From positions 62,001 to 126,000 of the forward strand of contig NZ_NTMR01000016.1 in NCBI RefSeq assembly GCF_002307495.1: a stretch of DNA of 64,000 nucleotides. The letters run 5' to 3'. Each line of letters starts with the position of its first letter. Positions within the stretch are counted from its first letter, which is position 1. The DNA comes from Pseudomonas abyssi. GTDB lineage: Bacteria; Pseudomonadota; Gammaproteobacteria; Pseudomonadales; Pseudomonadaceae. The position numbers were made by a program, and so were the translations under genes. Shown here one piece after another: positions 45,149 to 54,247 of this stretch. Under the pieces are notes generated by a model. The model ran no database searches. It was not told the DNA's origin and saw nothing but the letters and a program-made list of their open reading frames with translations.

Positions 45149-46312
45149 ATGTCCCACTCGGTGGCGCTCTTTCGCCTGGGCTTTCGACCGTTCTTTCTCG
45201 CCGCTGGCGTGTTTGCCGTGTTGGCAATTCCGCTGTGGGTGGCAGCCTGGTTTGGTGCTCTGGAATGGCAACCGGCCGGTGGCTGGCTGGCCTGGCACCG
45301 GCATGAAATGGTGTTTGGTTTTGCCGCGGCGGTGGTCGTGGGGTTTCTGTTGACGGCGGTGCAGAACTGGACCGGTATTGCCGGCCTGTCCGGCTGGCCG
45401 CTGGCGGGGCTGGCAGCGCTTTGGCTGGCGGCCCGGATAGGCTGGTTACTGGGGCTTCCGGGCTGGCTGCTGCTGCCGCTGGACTTGGCGTTTCTGCCCG
45501 CTGCGGCGCTGGCTCTTGGACGCCGATTGTTCAAGGTCAAACAGCGGCGTAATTACCCGACCGTGCTGGTCTTGCTGCTGCTCAGCCTGTGCAATCTGGT
45601 GGCGTTAGCGGGGTTGTTGCAAGGCGATCACAGCCTGCAGCGGCAGGGCGTGCTGGGTGCTATCTGGCTGATCGCCAGCCTGATGACGCTGATTGGTGGG
45701 CGAGTGATTCCGTTCTTCACTCGCAATGGCTTGGGGCTGACCTCTGCGCCAGAGCCGCTGGCCTGGCTGGACAACGCCCTGCTGGTGGGCAGCATTGCAG
45801 CAGCGCTGCTGGTGCTCTCTGGCGCGGGCCTGAGGCCGCATCCGTTTCAGGCGCTGCTGTTTGCCGCCCTGGCTGCTGGTCATTTGCTGCGCCTGGCGCG
45901 CTGGTATAAACCGGCCATCTGGCGGGTGCCGCTGCTGTGGTCATTGCAGCTGTCGTATCTGTGGATGGCGCTGGCTTGTCTGATGATGGCGGGCTGGCAT
46001 GCTGGCTGGGGGGTGGGGTTTAGCCAGGCGGTGCACCTTCTGGTCATTGGAGGTGTGGCGGGCATGATTTTGGCGATGATCGCCCGGGTGACCCTGGGTC
46101 ACACCGGCCGTGCCCTGCAGCCTCCGGCGCTGATCAGTGTGGCGTTTGCTGCGCTGAACCTGGCGGTACCGGCCCGTGTCTGGTTGAGCATCTGGTCACC
46201 ACAGGTAGGTTATTGGCTGGCCGCAGCACTCTGGGCGCTTGCGTTTTTGCTGTTTGTCGGCTGTTACGGACCGATGCTTCTTAGCCCGCGAGTTGACGGA
46301 AAACCGGGCTGA
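45149..46312 (+). CDS. nnrS: NnrS family heme-copper membrane protein
   Basis: A 387-residue protein with about 12 transmembrane helices, beginning MSHSVALFRLGFRPFFLAAG, with WLAWHRHEMVFGFAAAVVVG, GGRVIPFFTRNGLG and MIARVTLGHTGRAL. These are NnrS hallmarks. NnrS lowers the nitrosative damage of iron proteins in Vibrio. It is 13 bp downstream of ric with AAGGAG before the ATG, so both should be NO-induced together. Confidence 0.93.
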   Translation: MSHSVALFRLGFRPFFLAAGVFAVLAIPLWVAAWFGALEWQPAGGWLAWHRHEMVFGFAAAVVVGFLLTAVQNWTGIAGLSGWPLAGLAALWLAARIGWLLGLPGWLLLPLDLAFLPAAALALGRRLFKVKQRRNYPTVLVLLLLSLCNLVALAGLLQGDHSLQRQGVLGAIWLIASLMTLIGGRVIPFFTRNGLGLTSAPEPLAWLDNALLVGSIAAALLVLSGAGLRPHPFQALLFAALAAGHLLRLARWYKPAIWRVPLLWSLQLSYLWMALACLMMAGWHAGWGVGFSQAVHLLVIGGVAGMILAMIARVTLGHTGRALQPPALISVAFAALNLAVPARVWLSIWSPQVGYWLAAALWALAFLLFVGCYGPMLLSPRVDGKPG

Positions 46313-46322
46313 GTGTCGCTGC

Positions 46323-47021
46323 TCAGGGCAGCCAGATACGGAATTCGCCACCACCGAGCGCGCCCTGATTGCTCAGGGCAATGCGTCCGGTAACGCCGTT
46401 GCGGCGATGCAGGTGCGCGATGCGCTGACCAAAATACAGCCCCAGGCCGGTACTGCCGGTGCTCATATTGATGCCCAGGGCGTAGTCCGACTGTCCGTCG
46501 AGCATGGCTTGTGGATAGCCGTCGCCGTCGTCGCTGATGCTGATCAGTAACTGATCGTGATCCATGCGCGCAGCCAGATGGATGGCTGAGCGGGTGTAAC
46601 GGATGGCGTTGTTGATGACGTTGCCGACCACGGAGCCGACCAGCTCACCATCGAAAAAGCCCATCAGCCCGTCCTCGGCGACCTCGAAGCTGCCCTGAAT
46701 AGCGCGAGCGCGCAGGATGTCGTCGTGGCGCGCCAGCTGCGCCTGCAGGAAGTCGTCCAGCTCCAGATAGCTGGGGCGCAGCGGCAGCTGGTTGACCTCC
46801 AGCTTGTACAGCCCGAGCATCTGTACCAGCATGCCGTTCAGGCGCATGGATTCGTATTCGATGACGCCGCGTTCATCGGCATTGCCGGCGGACGGTGGCA
46901 GACGCTCAAGCAGCTGCCCGTAGGACTGCATCAGCAGGCCAAGGGAGTTTTTCATGTCATGCACGGTGGAGGCGATGACGGTAGAAAAGTCCAGCTGCTC
47001 GTCGTCCCGGTGCTCGCTCAC
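46323..47021 (-). CDS. Soluble histidine kinase without sensor domain
   Basis: A 232-residue kinase: a dimerisation/phosphoacceptor helix with STVHDMKNSLG (H box), then a HATPase domain with NVINNAIRYT (N box), SISDDGDGYP (G1) and GSTGLGLYFG (G2). There is no input or membrane domain, so the signal must come through partners. It starts at GTG, overlapping the stop of the receiver-TPR gene (GTGA), so the two are translationally coupled and likely form a pair. Confidence 0.85.
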   Translation of the reverse strand: MSEHRDDEQLDFSTVIASTVHDMKNSLGLLMQSYGQLLERLPPSAGNADERGVIEYESMRLNGMLVQMLGLYKLEVNQLPLRPSYLELDDFLQAQLARHDDILRARAIQGSFEVAEDGLMGFFDGELVGSVVGNVINNAIRYTRSAIHLAARMDHDQLLISISDDGDGYPQAMLDGQSDYALGINMSTGSTGLGLYFGQRIAHLHRRNGVTGRIALSNQGALGGGEFRIWLP

Positions 47022-48622
47022 AGCGAATCGACCCGTTCCAGCAATTTGCGGTAGCGCTCGTGGCGCGGGTCGCTGGCGGGCAGGCTGCGGACCTGCGCGA
47101 GGCAGGCCCGACACTCGGTCAGCAGCGCCTCATCGGGTGTGGCGAGCAGCAGGCGTAGCAGCGATTGGGCGGTGTTGAGCGCGTAACTGATGTTGCGTGG
47201 CTGCAGTGACAGCGCTTCGCGGAATGCCTCCAGCGCGGCCGGATACTGTTGCTGTTGGTAGCAGCGCATGCCTTCGCGGTTGCGCGCTGCGGCTTCCTCG
47301 CCACCATGCAGGATACCGGGGTTGCTGGTTTGCGCCGCAATGCCGGCCATCACCGCCGGGTCATCGCCGTACATTTCGGCGCAGGTGCCGAGCAACTGGT
47401 CAGACTGCTCAGCACAGCCCAGCTCGCGCAGTTGTTCGGCAACGGCGAGGGCGGTGTCTGCACTGAAGAAGGTCTCCAGGTTGGCCAGCTTGTCGGTGGC
47501 GCTGCGCAGCATCTGGTCTGCTTCGGCGCTCTTGCCGCTGCGGCGCAGGACGTCGGCCTGCAGCAGGTCGGCACGGGCGCCCAGGCCTTGATCGTCCTTC
47601 CAGCCTCGCGTCAGGTCTTCCAGGGTCTGGCGAATCTCCAGCTGAACGCGGGGGTTGGGCGCGGTATCGCCACTTTGTACCTTGAGGCTGTCGGCCAGGC
47701 TGAGATGGTGTTCGGGGTTGCGAAAGGCGGAGTGGCGGCCCAGGGTCACGGCCTGACGGTAGGCGCGCACGGCGCGCTCCGGGTCTTCGTTGCTGCGCGC
47801 CACGCGCCCGAGCTCGGCCTGGCGTTGCGGGTTGTTGGGCGAGATTTTTACCGCCTGTTCCAAAAATACCTGCGCCTTGAGGGTTTCGCCGCGGGCCAGC
47901 TTGACCCGAGCCAGCCCGTCAAAGGCCGCCGGCAGCATTGGGAACTGCTCGATGCCCTGCTCGTAGAGTGCTTCGGCCTGATCCAGCTGGCCGCGTTGCA
48001 GCAGGTGGTCGGCGAGTTTCATCAATGCCCAGGGCAGAGGCCGCTGGGCAAGGATGCCCTGCAGTAACTGCTCCAGCGCCTCGTGCTGCTGGAGGGCCGC
48101 CAGCGCGTTGGCCTTGTAGCGCTGGCACAGCGGTGCCAGGCGAGGATCGCGTTGCAGCAGGGCATCGCAAGCGCTGGCGACGGCGCGGTGATCGTCGCGC
48201 GCCAGCGCGTCGAGAATCGGTGCCAGCAGGCGTTTGCGCTCGACCAGCTTGTCCAGCCGCTGCTGCAGGCTGGCGCGGTTGAAGGGTTTGGTCAGATAGG
48301 CGTCGGGCTCGAACTCCAGTGCGGCCATGACCATGGCCTGGCTGCTCTCGGCAGTGACCATGATGAAGATGCAGTGGGGGCTGATCAGCTTTTCGTGGTG
48401 CAGCTCTTCGAGCACCTGCTGCCCGTTCTTGCCCTGACCGAGGTTGTAGTCGTGCAGGATGACGTCATATCGGGTTTTGCGGCAGAGGCTGAGAGCTTCC
48501 TCGCCGTTGGCGGCAATATCGATGTGCTGGGCGGCCATTTGCCCGAGCATGCCCTTGACCGATGAGCGGAAGTCGCTGAAGTCATCCACTACCAGAAAGC
48601 GCATGTTGCTGTAGACGATCAT
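47018..48622 (-). CDS. Response regulator receiver with TPR repeats
   Basis: A 534-residue protein. Residues 7-125 are a receiver domain (RFLVVDDFSDFR, phosphoacceptor Asp in VILHDYNLGQG, Thr/Lys in IMVTAES and LTKPFNRAS). The rest is helical with several TPRs (ALMKLADHLLQRGQLDQAEA; REGMRCYQQQQYPAALEAF). No DNA-binding or enzymatic output is seen, so it should act through protein contacts. The start may also be ATG 48604. Cotranscribed with the kinase. Confidence 0.87.
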   Translation of the reverse strand: MIVYSNMRFLVVDDFSDFRSSVKGMLGQMAAQHIDIAANGEEALSLCRKTRYDVILHDYNLGQGKNGQQVLEELHHEKLISPHCIFIMVTAESSQAMVMAALEFEPDAYLTKPFNRASLQQRLDKLVERKRLLAPILDALARDDHRAVASACDALLQRDPRLAPLCQRYKANALAALQQHEALEQLLQGILAQRPLPWALMKLADHLLQRGQLDQAEALYEQGIEQFPMLPAAFDGLARVKLARGETLKAQVFLEQAVKISPNNPQRQAELGRVARSNEDPERAVRAYRQAVTLGRHSAFRNPEHHLSLADSLKVQSGDTAPNPRVQLEIRQTLEDLTRGWKDDQGLGARADLLQADVLRRSGKSAEADQMLRSATDKLANLETFFSADTALAVAEQLRELGCAEQSDQLLGTCAEMYGDDPAVMAGIAAQTSNPGILHGGEEAAARNREGMRCYQQQQYPAALEAFREALSLQPRNISYALNTAQSLLRLLLATPDEALLTECRACLAQVRSLPASDPRHERYRKLLERVDSL

Positions 48623-48782
48623 GATTGTTCTGTTTTCCGCTGGACCTGTGTGCATTCTAGACGGTTTGGAACGCCTGCCCGTTCCCGCGGCCAAGACGAT
48701 GGCGCGAGTAGACACAGTATACAGTGAAATCAAAAGGCCATTATTGATGCGATCGGCAGAACGGCAAGCGGGTTGGTCTGCC

Positions 48783-48799
48783 CGCCCGGCAGCCGGGCG
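48783..48799. terminator. Short GC-rich hairpin
   Basis: CGCCCGGC / GCCGGGCG with one base between, immediately after the end of the NAD(P)-binding gene. No T-run. Confidence 0.35.
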
Positions 48800-48819
48800 A
48801 GCGCAGTGGCATCAGCCCC

Positions 48820-49491
48820 TTAGCGACGACGCGCGATGGCGTCGGACTCTATCACATGCTGTCCGACCGGAGCGATAAGCGCGGCCTGCAGCATGGCGGC
48901 GGCGACATCGGTGGCTTTGACCGCGCGCAGGCGCTTGGGAATCAGCGGCTTGAAGGTGCGCGATACCAGCAGCCCGACCAGCTCACCCGGCCGGTCTTCG
49001 GGGCGGGCGCCATCGAGCAGCGACGGGCGCAGCAGGCTGAGCGAGCGAAAGTCCATGGCGGCCAGATCCTGCTCTACCTCACCTTTGACGCGCAGATAGA
49101 ACGAGCCCGAGCGTGGGCTGGCGCCCAGCGAGGAGTTGAGTACGAAGGTGCGGGTGCCGGCGTGCCGGGCCAGCCGGGCGCAGGTGCTGACATAGCCCCG
49201 GTCCACTGCGCGGAAGGCCTCGCGCGAGCCGGCGTGTTTGCGGGTGGTGCCCAGGGCGCAGAGCGCTGCATCGCAACGCCACCAGTCGGCGTCCTCGGGC
49301 AGGTTGTCGAAGTCGACTTGCGGGTTGTCCAGGTGGGCGTAGTGATTCACCGCTGTGGGCAGTGGGCGCCGCGTGGGGGCGACCACCCGGCTGACCTGCG
49401 GATCAGCCAGCGCCTGGCGCAGAATTTCCATGCCTACCAGCCCGCTGCCGCCGAGCACCAGCAGGGTCTTGCCTGTGTTGTTGTTGTGCAT
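48820..49491 (-). CDS. NAD(P)-binding Rossmann oxidoreductase (atypical SDR, HIM1/NAD(P)H-binding type)
   Basis: A 223-residue protein with an N-terminal dinucleotide motif TLLVLGGSGLVGMEIL, ALCALGTTRKHAGS in the middle and FVLNSSLGASPRSGSFYLRVKGEVEQ, where Tyr and Lys sit as in extended SDRs (YxxxK). Substrate unknown. ATG 49491 has GGAG 7 nt upstream; an in-frame start at 49530 lacks it. Confidence 0.82.
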   Translation of the reverse strand: MHNNNTGKTLLVLGGSGLVGMEILRQALADPQVSRVVAPTRRPLPTAVNHYAHLDNPQVDFDNLPEDADWWRCDAALCALGTTRKHAGSREAFRAVDRGYVSTCARLARHAGTRTFVLNSSLGASPRSGSFYLRVKGEVEQDLAAMDFRSLSLLRPSLLDGARPEDRPGELVGLLVSRTFKPLIPKRLRAVKATDVAAAMLQAALIAPVGQHVIESDAIARRR

Positions 49492-49701
49492 GTTGTCACT
49501 CCGATCCGTGGGGGTTGCGGGGCTGGGCATGTGCCTTTGTGCCGCGGCGTATACTCAGTTAAGCGCTCTGGGACGCCGTTGGCGAGTCGCTGAAAAATAT
49601 CGCAACAGCTTGCCGTGGAGTGATCGCCTGCAAATCGTGGTCCAAGCAGACAACGCGCAGACGTCGAGGTGTCTGCGTTCTGTCTGCATAAGGAGTCTTG
49701 A

Positions 49702-50385
49702 ATGAACACCCAAGGGTTGCTCGATCAGTTGTTGAAGTCCGCCAGTGGTGCACTGTCTGGTGGCAGCAGCACCAATAAGAGCCAAAGCACTGGCGGAGGG
49801 AGCCAGCTGGGCAGTCTGTTGTCCGGCGCGGGTGGCGGTGCGCTGGCGGCCGGTGCCGTGGGTCTGCTGCTGGGCAACAAGAAGGCGCGCAAGATGGGCG
49901 GCAAGGCGGTGAAGTACAGCGGTATGGCCGCGCTTGGAGTGGTCGCCTTCAAGGCCTGGCAGCAATGGCAGAAGAACAGCGCCAGCGCGCCGCAGGGAGA
50001 GCCTCAGACGGTAGACCGCCTGCCCGCACCGCAACAGCAACAGCACAGTCACGCCATCCTGCGCGCGTTGATCGGCGCAGCCAAGGCCGACGGGCATATC
50101 GATGACCGCGAGCGGGAGCTGATCGATGCCGAGGTGGCGAAGCTGACCAACGATCCGCAGACCCTGCAGTGGTTTGATGCCGAGCTACGCAAACCGCTGG
50201 ACCCGGCCGAGGTCGCCAGCGCGGCGCAAACGCCGGAGATGGCGGCGGAGATGTATCTGGCCAGCCTGCTGGTGGTGGATGAGCAGAGCTTTATGGAGAA
50301 GGCCTATCTGCAGGAGCTGTCCAGCCAGCTGAAGCTCGATCCGCAGTTGCTGACTGAGCTGGATAATCAGGCTCGGCAGGCCTGA
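49702..50385 (+). CDS. DUF533 (YebE-like) TerB-fold inner-membrane protein
   Basis: A 227-residue protein: low-complexity Gly/Ser N-terminus (residues 15-45), one transmembrane helix (GGALAAGAVGLLLGNKK), a Gln/Pro linker, and a helical TerB-like domain (LIGAAKADGHIDDRERELID; EMYLASLLVVDEQSFMEKAYL). This is the DUF533 pattern; function unknown. AAGGAG precedes the ATG. Confidence 0.85.
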   Translation: MNTQGLLDQLLKSASGALSGGSSTNKSQSTGGGSQLGSLLSGAGGGALAAGAVGLLLGNKKARKMGGKAVKYSGMAALGVVAFKAWQQWQKNSASAPQGEPQTVDRLPAPQQQQHSHAILRALIGAAKADGHIDDRERELIDAEVAKLTNDPQTLQWFDAELRKPLDPAEVASAAQTPEMAAEMYLASLLVVDEQSFMEKAYLQELSSQLKLDPQLLTELDNQARQA

Positions 50386-50414
50386 AGCACGGCTGCCGGA
50401 GCCTCGTGCGACGG

Positions 50415-50855
50415 TCAATGGCTGTGACCGACATGCGAGTCCTCCACCGGTGGCTGCACGCTGCCGCTGGTGCCCAGTTGCTGGATGATGCCGCAGGCGT
50501 CCATCGGGTGCGGCGCCTGGCACTGGCGGCGTAGTTCGACCAGCTGCTGTTGCAGGTGGGTCAGGGCGGCGATGCGCTGGCCAACGTGCTCGATATGTTC
50601 ATCGATCAACCCGTTCACGCTGCCGCAGGTTGCCTCGGGTTGCTCGCGCAGGCTGAGCAACTGGCGGATTTCCTCCAGGGTCATGTCCAGTAGCCGACAG
50701 TTGCGGATAAACACCAGGCGGTCCAGGTGGGCTTCACTGTACTGGCGATAGTTGCCGGCGCTGCGTCTGGGCGCCGGCAACAGGCCCTCGCGTTCGTAGT
50801 AACGAATCGTCTCCACTGCACAGTCGGTGCGTGCTGCCAGCTCTCCGATTTTCAT
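50415..50855 (-). CDS. cadR: CadR, MerR-family Cd/Pb-responsive regulator
   Basis: A 146-residue regulator starting MKIGELAARTDCAVETIRYY with the MerR HTH and a long dimer helix. The metal-binding cysteines of the CadR/PbrR group are present (EATCGSV, RRQCQAP, MDACGII), and the His-containing tail (DSHVGHSH) is a further CadR trait. It is divergent from a P-type ATPase and beside its own operator. Confidence 0.92.
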   Translation of the reverse strand: MKIGELAARTDCAVETIRYYEREGLLPAPRRSAGNYRQYSEAHLDRLVFIRNCRLLDMTLEEIRQLLSLREQPEATCGSVNGLIDEHIEHVGQRIAALTHLQQQLVELRRQCQAPHPMDACGIIQQLGTSGSVQPPVEDSHVGHSH

Positions 50856-50872
50856 CTGTGTTCTCCCGTTGC

Positions 50873-50903
50873 TTGACTCTATAGTGGCTACAGGGTTTTT
50901 ACT
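50873..50903 (+). promoter_or_regulatory. CadR operator within a MerR-type promoter (PcadA)
   Basis: On the plus strand TTGACT (50873-50878) and TTTACT (50898-50903) are separated by 19 bp, the overlong spacer typical of MerR-activated promoters. The dyad ACTCTATAG-TGG-CTACAGGGT (50876-50896) fills the spacer. CadR would untwist it when metal binds. It is 21 bp from the cadR start, so it also permits autoregulation. Confidence 0.9.
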
Positions 50904-50918
50904 TGGCAACAGACCTTA

Positions 50919-51198
50919 GGGAAGCACTGATCAATTCCACACGCACTCTGCGAGTGCTCAAGCGTGTAGATGCAAGGCGCGATGTGTAGCCAATAGTGGT
51001 TCCATTGGCAAGCAGCGCAACGCAGTCAGATGCTTGCTTGAGGGCTCGCCCTGCGGGGCGCTCAGGCCGGGCCGCACTCTGCGTTGTGATTTCTCGACAG
51101 GTCCCGACATGCCTTCGAAACCACGCCTTGATTGCAGCCCAGCCGGATGCGGCCCAGCCTGAACGCCAGAGGGCATGTGGAATTAATCAGTGTTTCCC
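50919..51198. mobile_element. 280-bp MITE-like element in the cadA leader
   Basis: The terminal inverted repeats at 50919-50944 and 51173-51198 match at 23 of 26 positions (outer word GGGAA, then CACTGAT and AATTCCACA in the left end). The interior has no convincing gene. No clean target duplication is visible. It separates the CadR promoter from the cadA ribosome-binding site. The parent transposon family is unknown to me; IS5-like ends are possible. Confidence 0.7.
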
Positions 51199-51212
51199 TT
51201 GAGAGAACAGCC

Positions 51213-53387
51213 ATGCCTGCCGATCGATCCTGCCACGCCGAACACAGCTGCTGCGCCGCTGCCAGCGCAGCGCCAACCGCCGACCTGCAGCCCCATGAGG
51301 GCAGTATGCTCAGTCGTATTCGTATCCTGCAGATGGACTGTCCGACCGAGGAGCGCCTGCTGCGCGCTCGACTGGAGCGGCGCCCGGAGGTGCTGGAGCT
51401 GCACTTCAACCTGCTGCAGCGGGTCATGACTGTACGCCATTCGCCGCAAGGCTTGGACGCTGTGCTGGCGGCCATCGACAGCCTGGGCTTTACCCCGCAG
51501 CTGCTCGGTGATGAGCCGGCGCCTGCCGCGCCCATGCGGCCCTGGTGGCCGCTGGCCGTAGCCGGCGTGCTGGCACTGGGCGCGGAGGTCAGCCACTGGC
51601 TGGACCAGCCCGGCTGGATCAGCGCCTTGCTGGCGTTGGTAGCCATTGCGCTGGGTGGGTTGGACACCTACCGCAAGGGCTGGGTGGCGGTGCGCCAGCG
51701 GACCTTGAATATCAACGCTCTGATGAGCATCGCGGTGACGGGGGCGGTGCTGATTGGTCAGTGGCCCGAGGCGGCCATGGTGATGGTGTTGTTCAGTCTG
51801 GCCGAACTGATTGAGGCGCGTTCTTTGGCGCGCGCCCGCGATGCCATCGGGGGCCTGCTGACGCTGGCGCCGGAGCAGGCTAGCGTGCGCCAGGCTGACG
51901 GCAGCTGGGTATTGCAGCCGGTCGGCGAGGTGCTGCTTGGCGCCGAGGTGCGGGTGGGCCCCGGCGAGCGCATCGCGCTGGATGGCGAGGTGCTGGAGGG
52001 GCGCTCCAGCGTTGACCAGGCGCCGATCACCGGGGAGAGCATGCCGGTCGACAAGCAGCCGGGCGCGACGCTCTACGCCGGTACTATCAACCAGTACGGC
52101 AGTCTGGTTTACCGCACCACGGCGCTGGCCGGCGGCACCACCCTGGCACGCATTATCCAGGCGGTGGAGCAGGCCCAGGCGCAGCGCGCGCCGACCCAGC
52201 GACTGGTCGATCGCTTTGCGGCGCGCTACACCCCGGCCGTCTGTCTGCTTGCCCTGCTGGTGGCAGTGCTGCCGCCGCTGCTGCTCGATGGCCAGTGGCT
52301 GGACTGGGTCTACCGCGCGCTGGTGCTGCTGGTGGTGGCCTGCCCCTGCGCGTTGGTTATCTCGACCCCGGTGACCATCGTCAGTGCGCTGGCGGCCGGT
52401 GCCCGGCGCGGCATGCTGATCAAGGGCGGGGCTTATCTGGAGCTGGGCGGCAAGCTGGATCTGGTCGCCCTCGACAAGACCGGCACCCTAACTGAAGGGC
52501 GTCCGCAGCAGACCGACTTTGAGCTGCTGGCCGGGGACTCGCCCGAGCAGGTCCAGCAGCTGGCTACCAGTCTGGCGGCGCGTTCTGACCACCCGGTCTC
52601 GCGCGCGCTGGCCAACGCCTGTGAGCTGCCCCGGCAGGAGGTGACGGACTTTGCCGCGCAGCCCGGTCAGGGCGTCAGCGGGGTGATTGGCGGCCAGCAC
52701 TATTACCTGGGCAACAGCCGTTTGCTGAAGCAACTGGCCCTGCGTGACGATGCGCTGGGCTGGCGGGTGCAGCTGTTGCAGCGTGAAGGCAAGTCGGTGG
52801 TGCTGCTGTGTACCGACGAGCAGGTGCTGGCGCTGTTTGCCGTGGCCGATACGCTCAAGGCCGGTAGCCGCGATGCGGTGCGCGAGCTGCATGCGCTGGG
52901 CGTCGAAACCCTGATGCTCAGTGGCGACAATGCGCCAACGGTGCAGGCCATGGCGACCCAGGTGGGTATTGAACAGGCGCGGGGCAACCTGCTGCCCGAG
53001 GACAAGCTGGCGGCGGTGCGCGCCGAACGTGAGCGCGGCCGCTGTGTGGCCATGGTCGGCGACGGTATCAACGATACGCCGGCTCTGGCGGCGGCCGACA
53101 TGGGCTTTGCCATGGCAGCAGCCGGGACCGATACGGCGATCGAGACCGCCGATGTGGCGTTGATGGATGATGATCTTCGCAAGCTGCCGGCGTTCATACG
53201 GCTGTCGCGGCAGACCGTGCGTGTGCTTCATCAGAACATCTGGCTGGCGCTGGGCTGCAAGGCGGTGTTTCTGGCGCTGACGGTGGCCGGCACCGCGACA
53301 CTGTGGATGGCGGTGTTTGCGGACTTGGGCGTCAGCCTGCTGGTGGTGGCAAACGGTTTGCGGATGCTGCGCACCGCCCAGGGGTGA
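51213..53387 (+). CDS. cadA: Cd/Zn/Pb-exporting P1B-type ATPase (CadA)
   Basis: A 724-residue heavy-metal pump. The N-terminus has a Cys/His cluster CHAEHSCC and a metal-binding domain whose core is QMDCPTEERLL, the Zn/Cd type rather than the copper GMTCxxC type. Later come the transmembrane metal site VVACPCALVIS, the phosphorylation site ALDKTGTLTEG, SDHPVSRAL, and the hinge VGDGINDTPALAAAD. The helix after it starts GCKAVFLALT. GAGAG lies before ATG 51213; an upstream in-frame start at 51132 falls inside the inserted element and is rejected. Confidence 0.95.
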   Translation: MPADRSCHAEHSCCAAASAAPTADLQPHEGSMLSRIRILQMDCPTEERLLRARLERRPEVLELHFNLLQRVMTVRHSPQGLDAVLAAIDSLGFTPQLLGDEPAPAAPMRPWWPLAVAGVLALGAEVSHWLDQPGWISALLALVAIALGGLDTYRKGWVAVRQRTLNINALMSIAVTGAVLIGQWPEAAMVMVLFSLAELIEARSLARARDAIGGLLTLAPEQASVRQADGSWVLQPVGEVLLGAEVRVGPGERIALDGEVLEGRSSVDQAPITGESMPVDKQPGATLYAGTINQYGSLVYRTTALAGGTTLARIIQAVEQAQAQRAPTQRLVDRFAARYTPAVCLLALLVAVLPPLLLDGQWLDWVYRALVLLVVACPCALVISTPVTIVSALAAGARRGMLIKGGAYLELGGKLDLVALDKTGTLTEGRPQQTDFELLAGDSPEQVQQLATSLAARSDHPVSRALANACELPRQEVTDFAAQPGQGVSGVIGGQHYYLGNSRLLKQLALRDDALGWRVQLLQREGKSVVLLCTDEQVLALFAVADTLKAGSRDAVRELHALGVETLMLSGDNAPTVQAMATQVGIEQARGNLLPEDKLAAVRAERERGRCVAMVGDGINDTPALAAADMGFAMAAAGTDTAIETADVALMDDDLRKLPAFIRLSRQTVRVLHQNIWLALGCKAVFLALTVAGTATLWMAVFADLGVSLLVVANGLRMLRTAQG

Positions 53388-53549
53388 CGCGAAAGCGACA
53401 CACAATTTTCACTGGACGAAGGGCGTTTTATGCAACAGACTGTTGTGACTGAATGCTGCCACGCGTCCATGAGCATCTGGAACGGGGCAGTGCTTCGCTA
53501 ATAAAAACAACATCTGCGTGCCACACCGATGGTATGCAAGGAGCACATC

Positions 53550-53705
53550 ATGACCCGCCGCTACTCCGTGTGGCTGTTGCCCGGCGCCCTTGCCGTTGTT
53601 CTCTGTGCCGCCAGTCTGCTGGCATCGGCCCAATCCGAGCTGGCCGTGCAAACCATTGCCGGTATTCCGGTCGCCCCCTTTGCCGATATCTTCAATCGTT
53701 TCTGA
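53550..53705 (+). CDS. Small exported peptide, 51 residues
   Basis: ATG at 53550 has a perfect AAGGAG 6 nt upstream. The product starts MTRRYSVWLLPGALAVVLC with a signal-peptide-like segment ending near LLASAQ/SEL, leaving a mature part of about 25 residues (VQTIAGIPVAPFADIFNRF). I recognise no family. It precedes the DUF2946 gene by 81 bp and may share its transcript with the TonB receptor downstream. Confidence 0.6.
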   Translation: MTRRYSVWLLPGALAVVLCAASLLASAQSELAVQTIAGIPVAPFADIFNRF

Positions 53706-53786
53706 CCCGGTGCCCGCGGCCAGCAGGACGCTGCGACCTTTGGTCGCGTAACCGCGCCAGGTTTCAGTGCTGCTAAACTGCGTGCC

Positions 53787-54158
53787 ATGACGCTGAGTCC
53801 TACCCGCCGCTCCTTCACTGCCTGGCTGCTCTATGCCAGCCTGTTGCTCAATGTGCCGACCTGTGGTCTGGCGCACGGGCAGCTGTTGGGGCTGGATCTG
53901 AGTGGCGCAGGCATCGTGTTCTGCTCCATGAGCAGCGGCATGATCAGCCTCGGCGACGACGACGCCTCCGGCGCCGGCATGCTGGCGGTCAAGTGTCCGG
54001 TGTGCGCCGTGGTGCTGGGCATGGGGCTGTTGTTTGCGCTGGCCTGGCTCGGCCTGCTGCGCCGCCCGCAACGCCTGCGCCCACCGGCGCGCAGCTATCC
54101 TCCCCATCCCCGTTATCTCTGGCCGTCTGCCAACCCCCGCGCCTCGCCGGCGTTCTGA
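53787..54158 (+). CDS. DUF2946 family protein
   Basis: A 123-residue protein with a signal-anchor segment, the motif VFCSMSSGMISLGDDD and KCPVCAVVLGMG, then a second hydrophobic segment and a Pro/Arg-rich tail. This is the DUF2946 pattern, often placed just before TonB-dependent receptors. Its Cys/Met/His residues suggest metal binding (inference). Confidence 0.75.
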   Translation: MTLSPTRRSFTAWLLYASLLLNVPTCGLAHGQLLGLDLSGAGIVFCSMSSGMISLGDDDASGAGMLAVKCPVCAVVLGMGLLFALAWLGLLRRPQRLRPPARSYPPHPRYLWPSANPRASPAF

Positions 54159-54247
54159 CCTGTACCGCGTTTTCCATTCGCAGCGCTGCCTGACCGCCAA
54201 GGTCGGTTGCGCGCGCGAGCCTGTGTACCTGTCAGGAATGACCTTGC

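Noticed and set aside
48714-48728. LexA-like box (CACAGTATACAGTG)
   Set aside because: Not a CTGT-N8-ACAG arrangement; only the central GTATAC is palindromic.
50996-51202. Short frame inside the cadA-leader element as a transposase remnant
   Set aside because: No transposase motif; the residues look like random high-GC translation.
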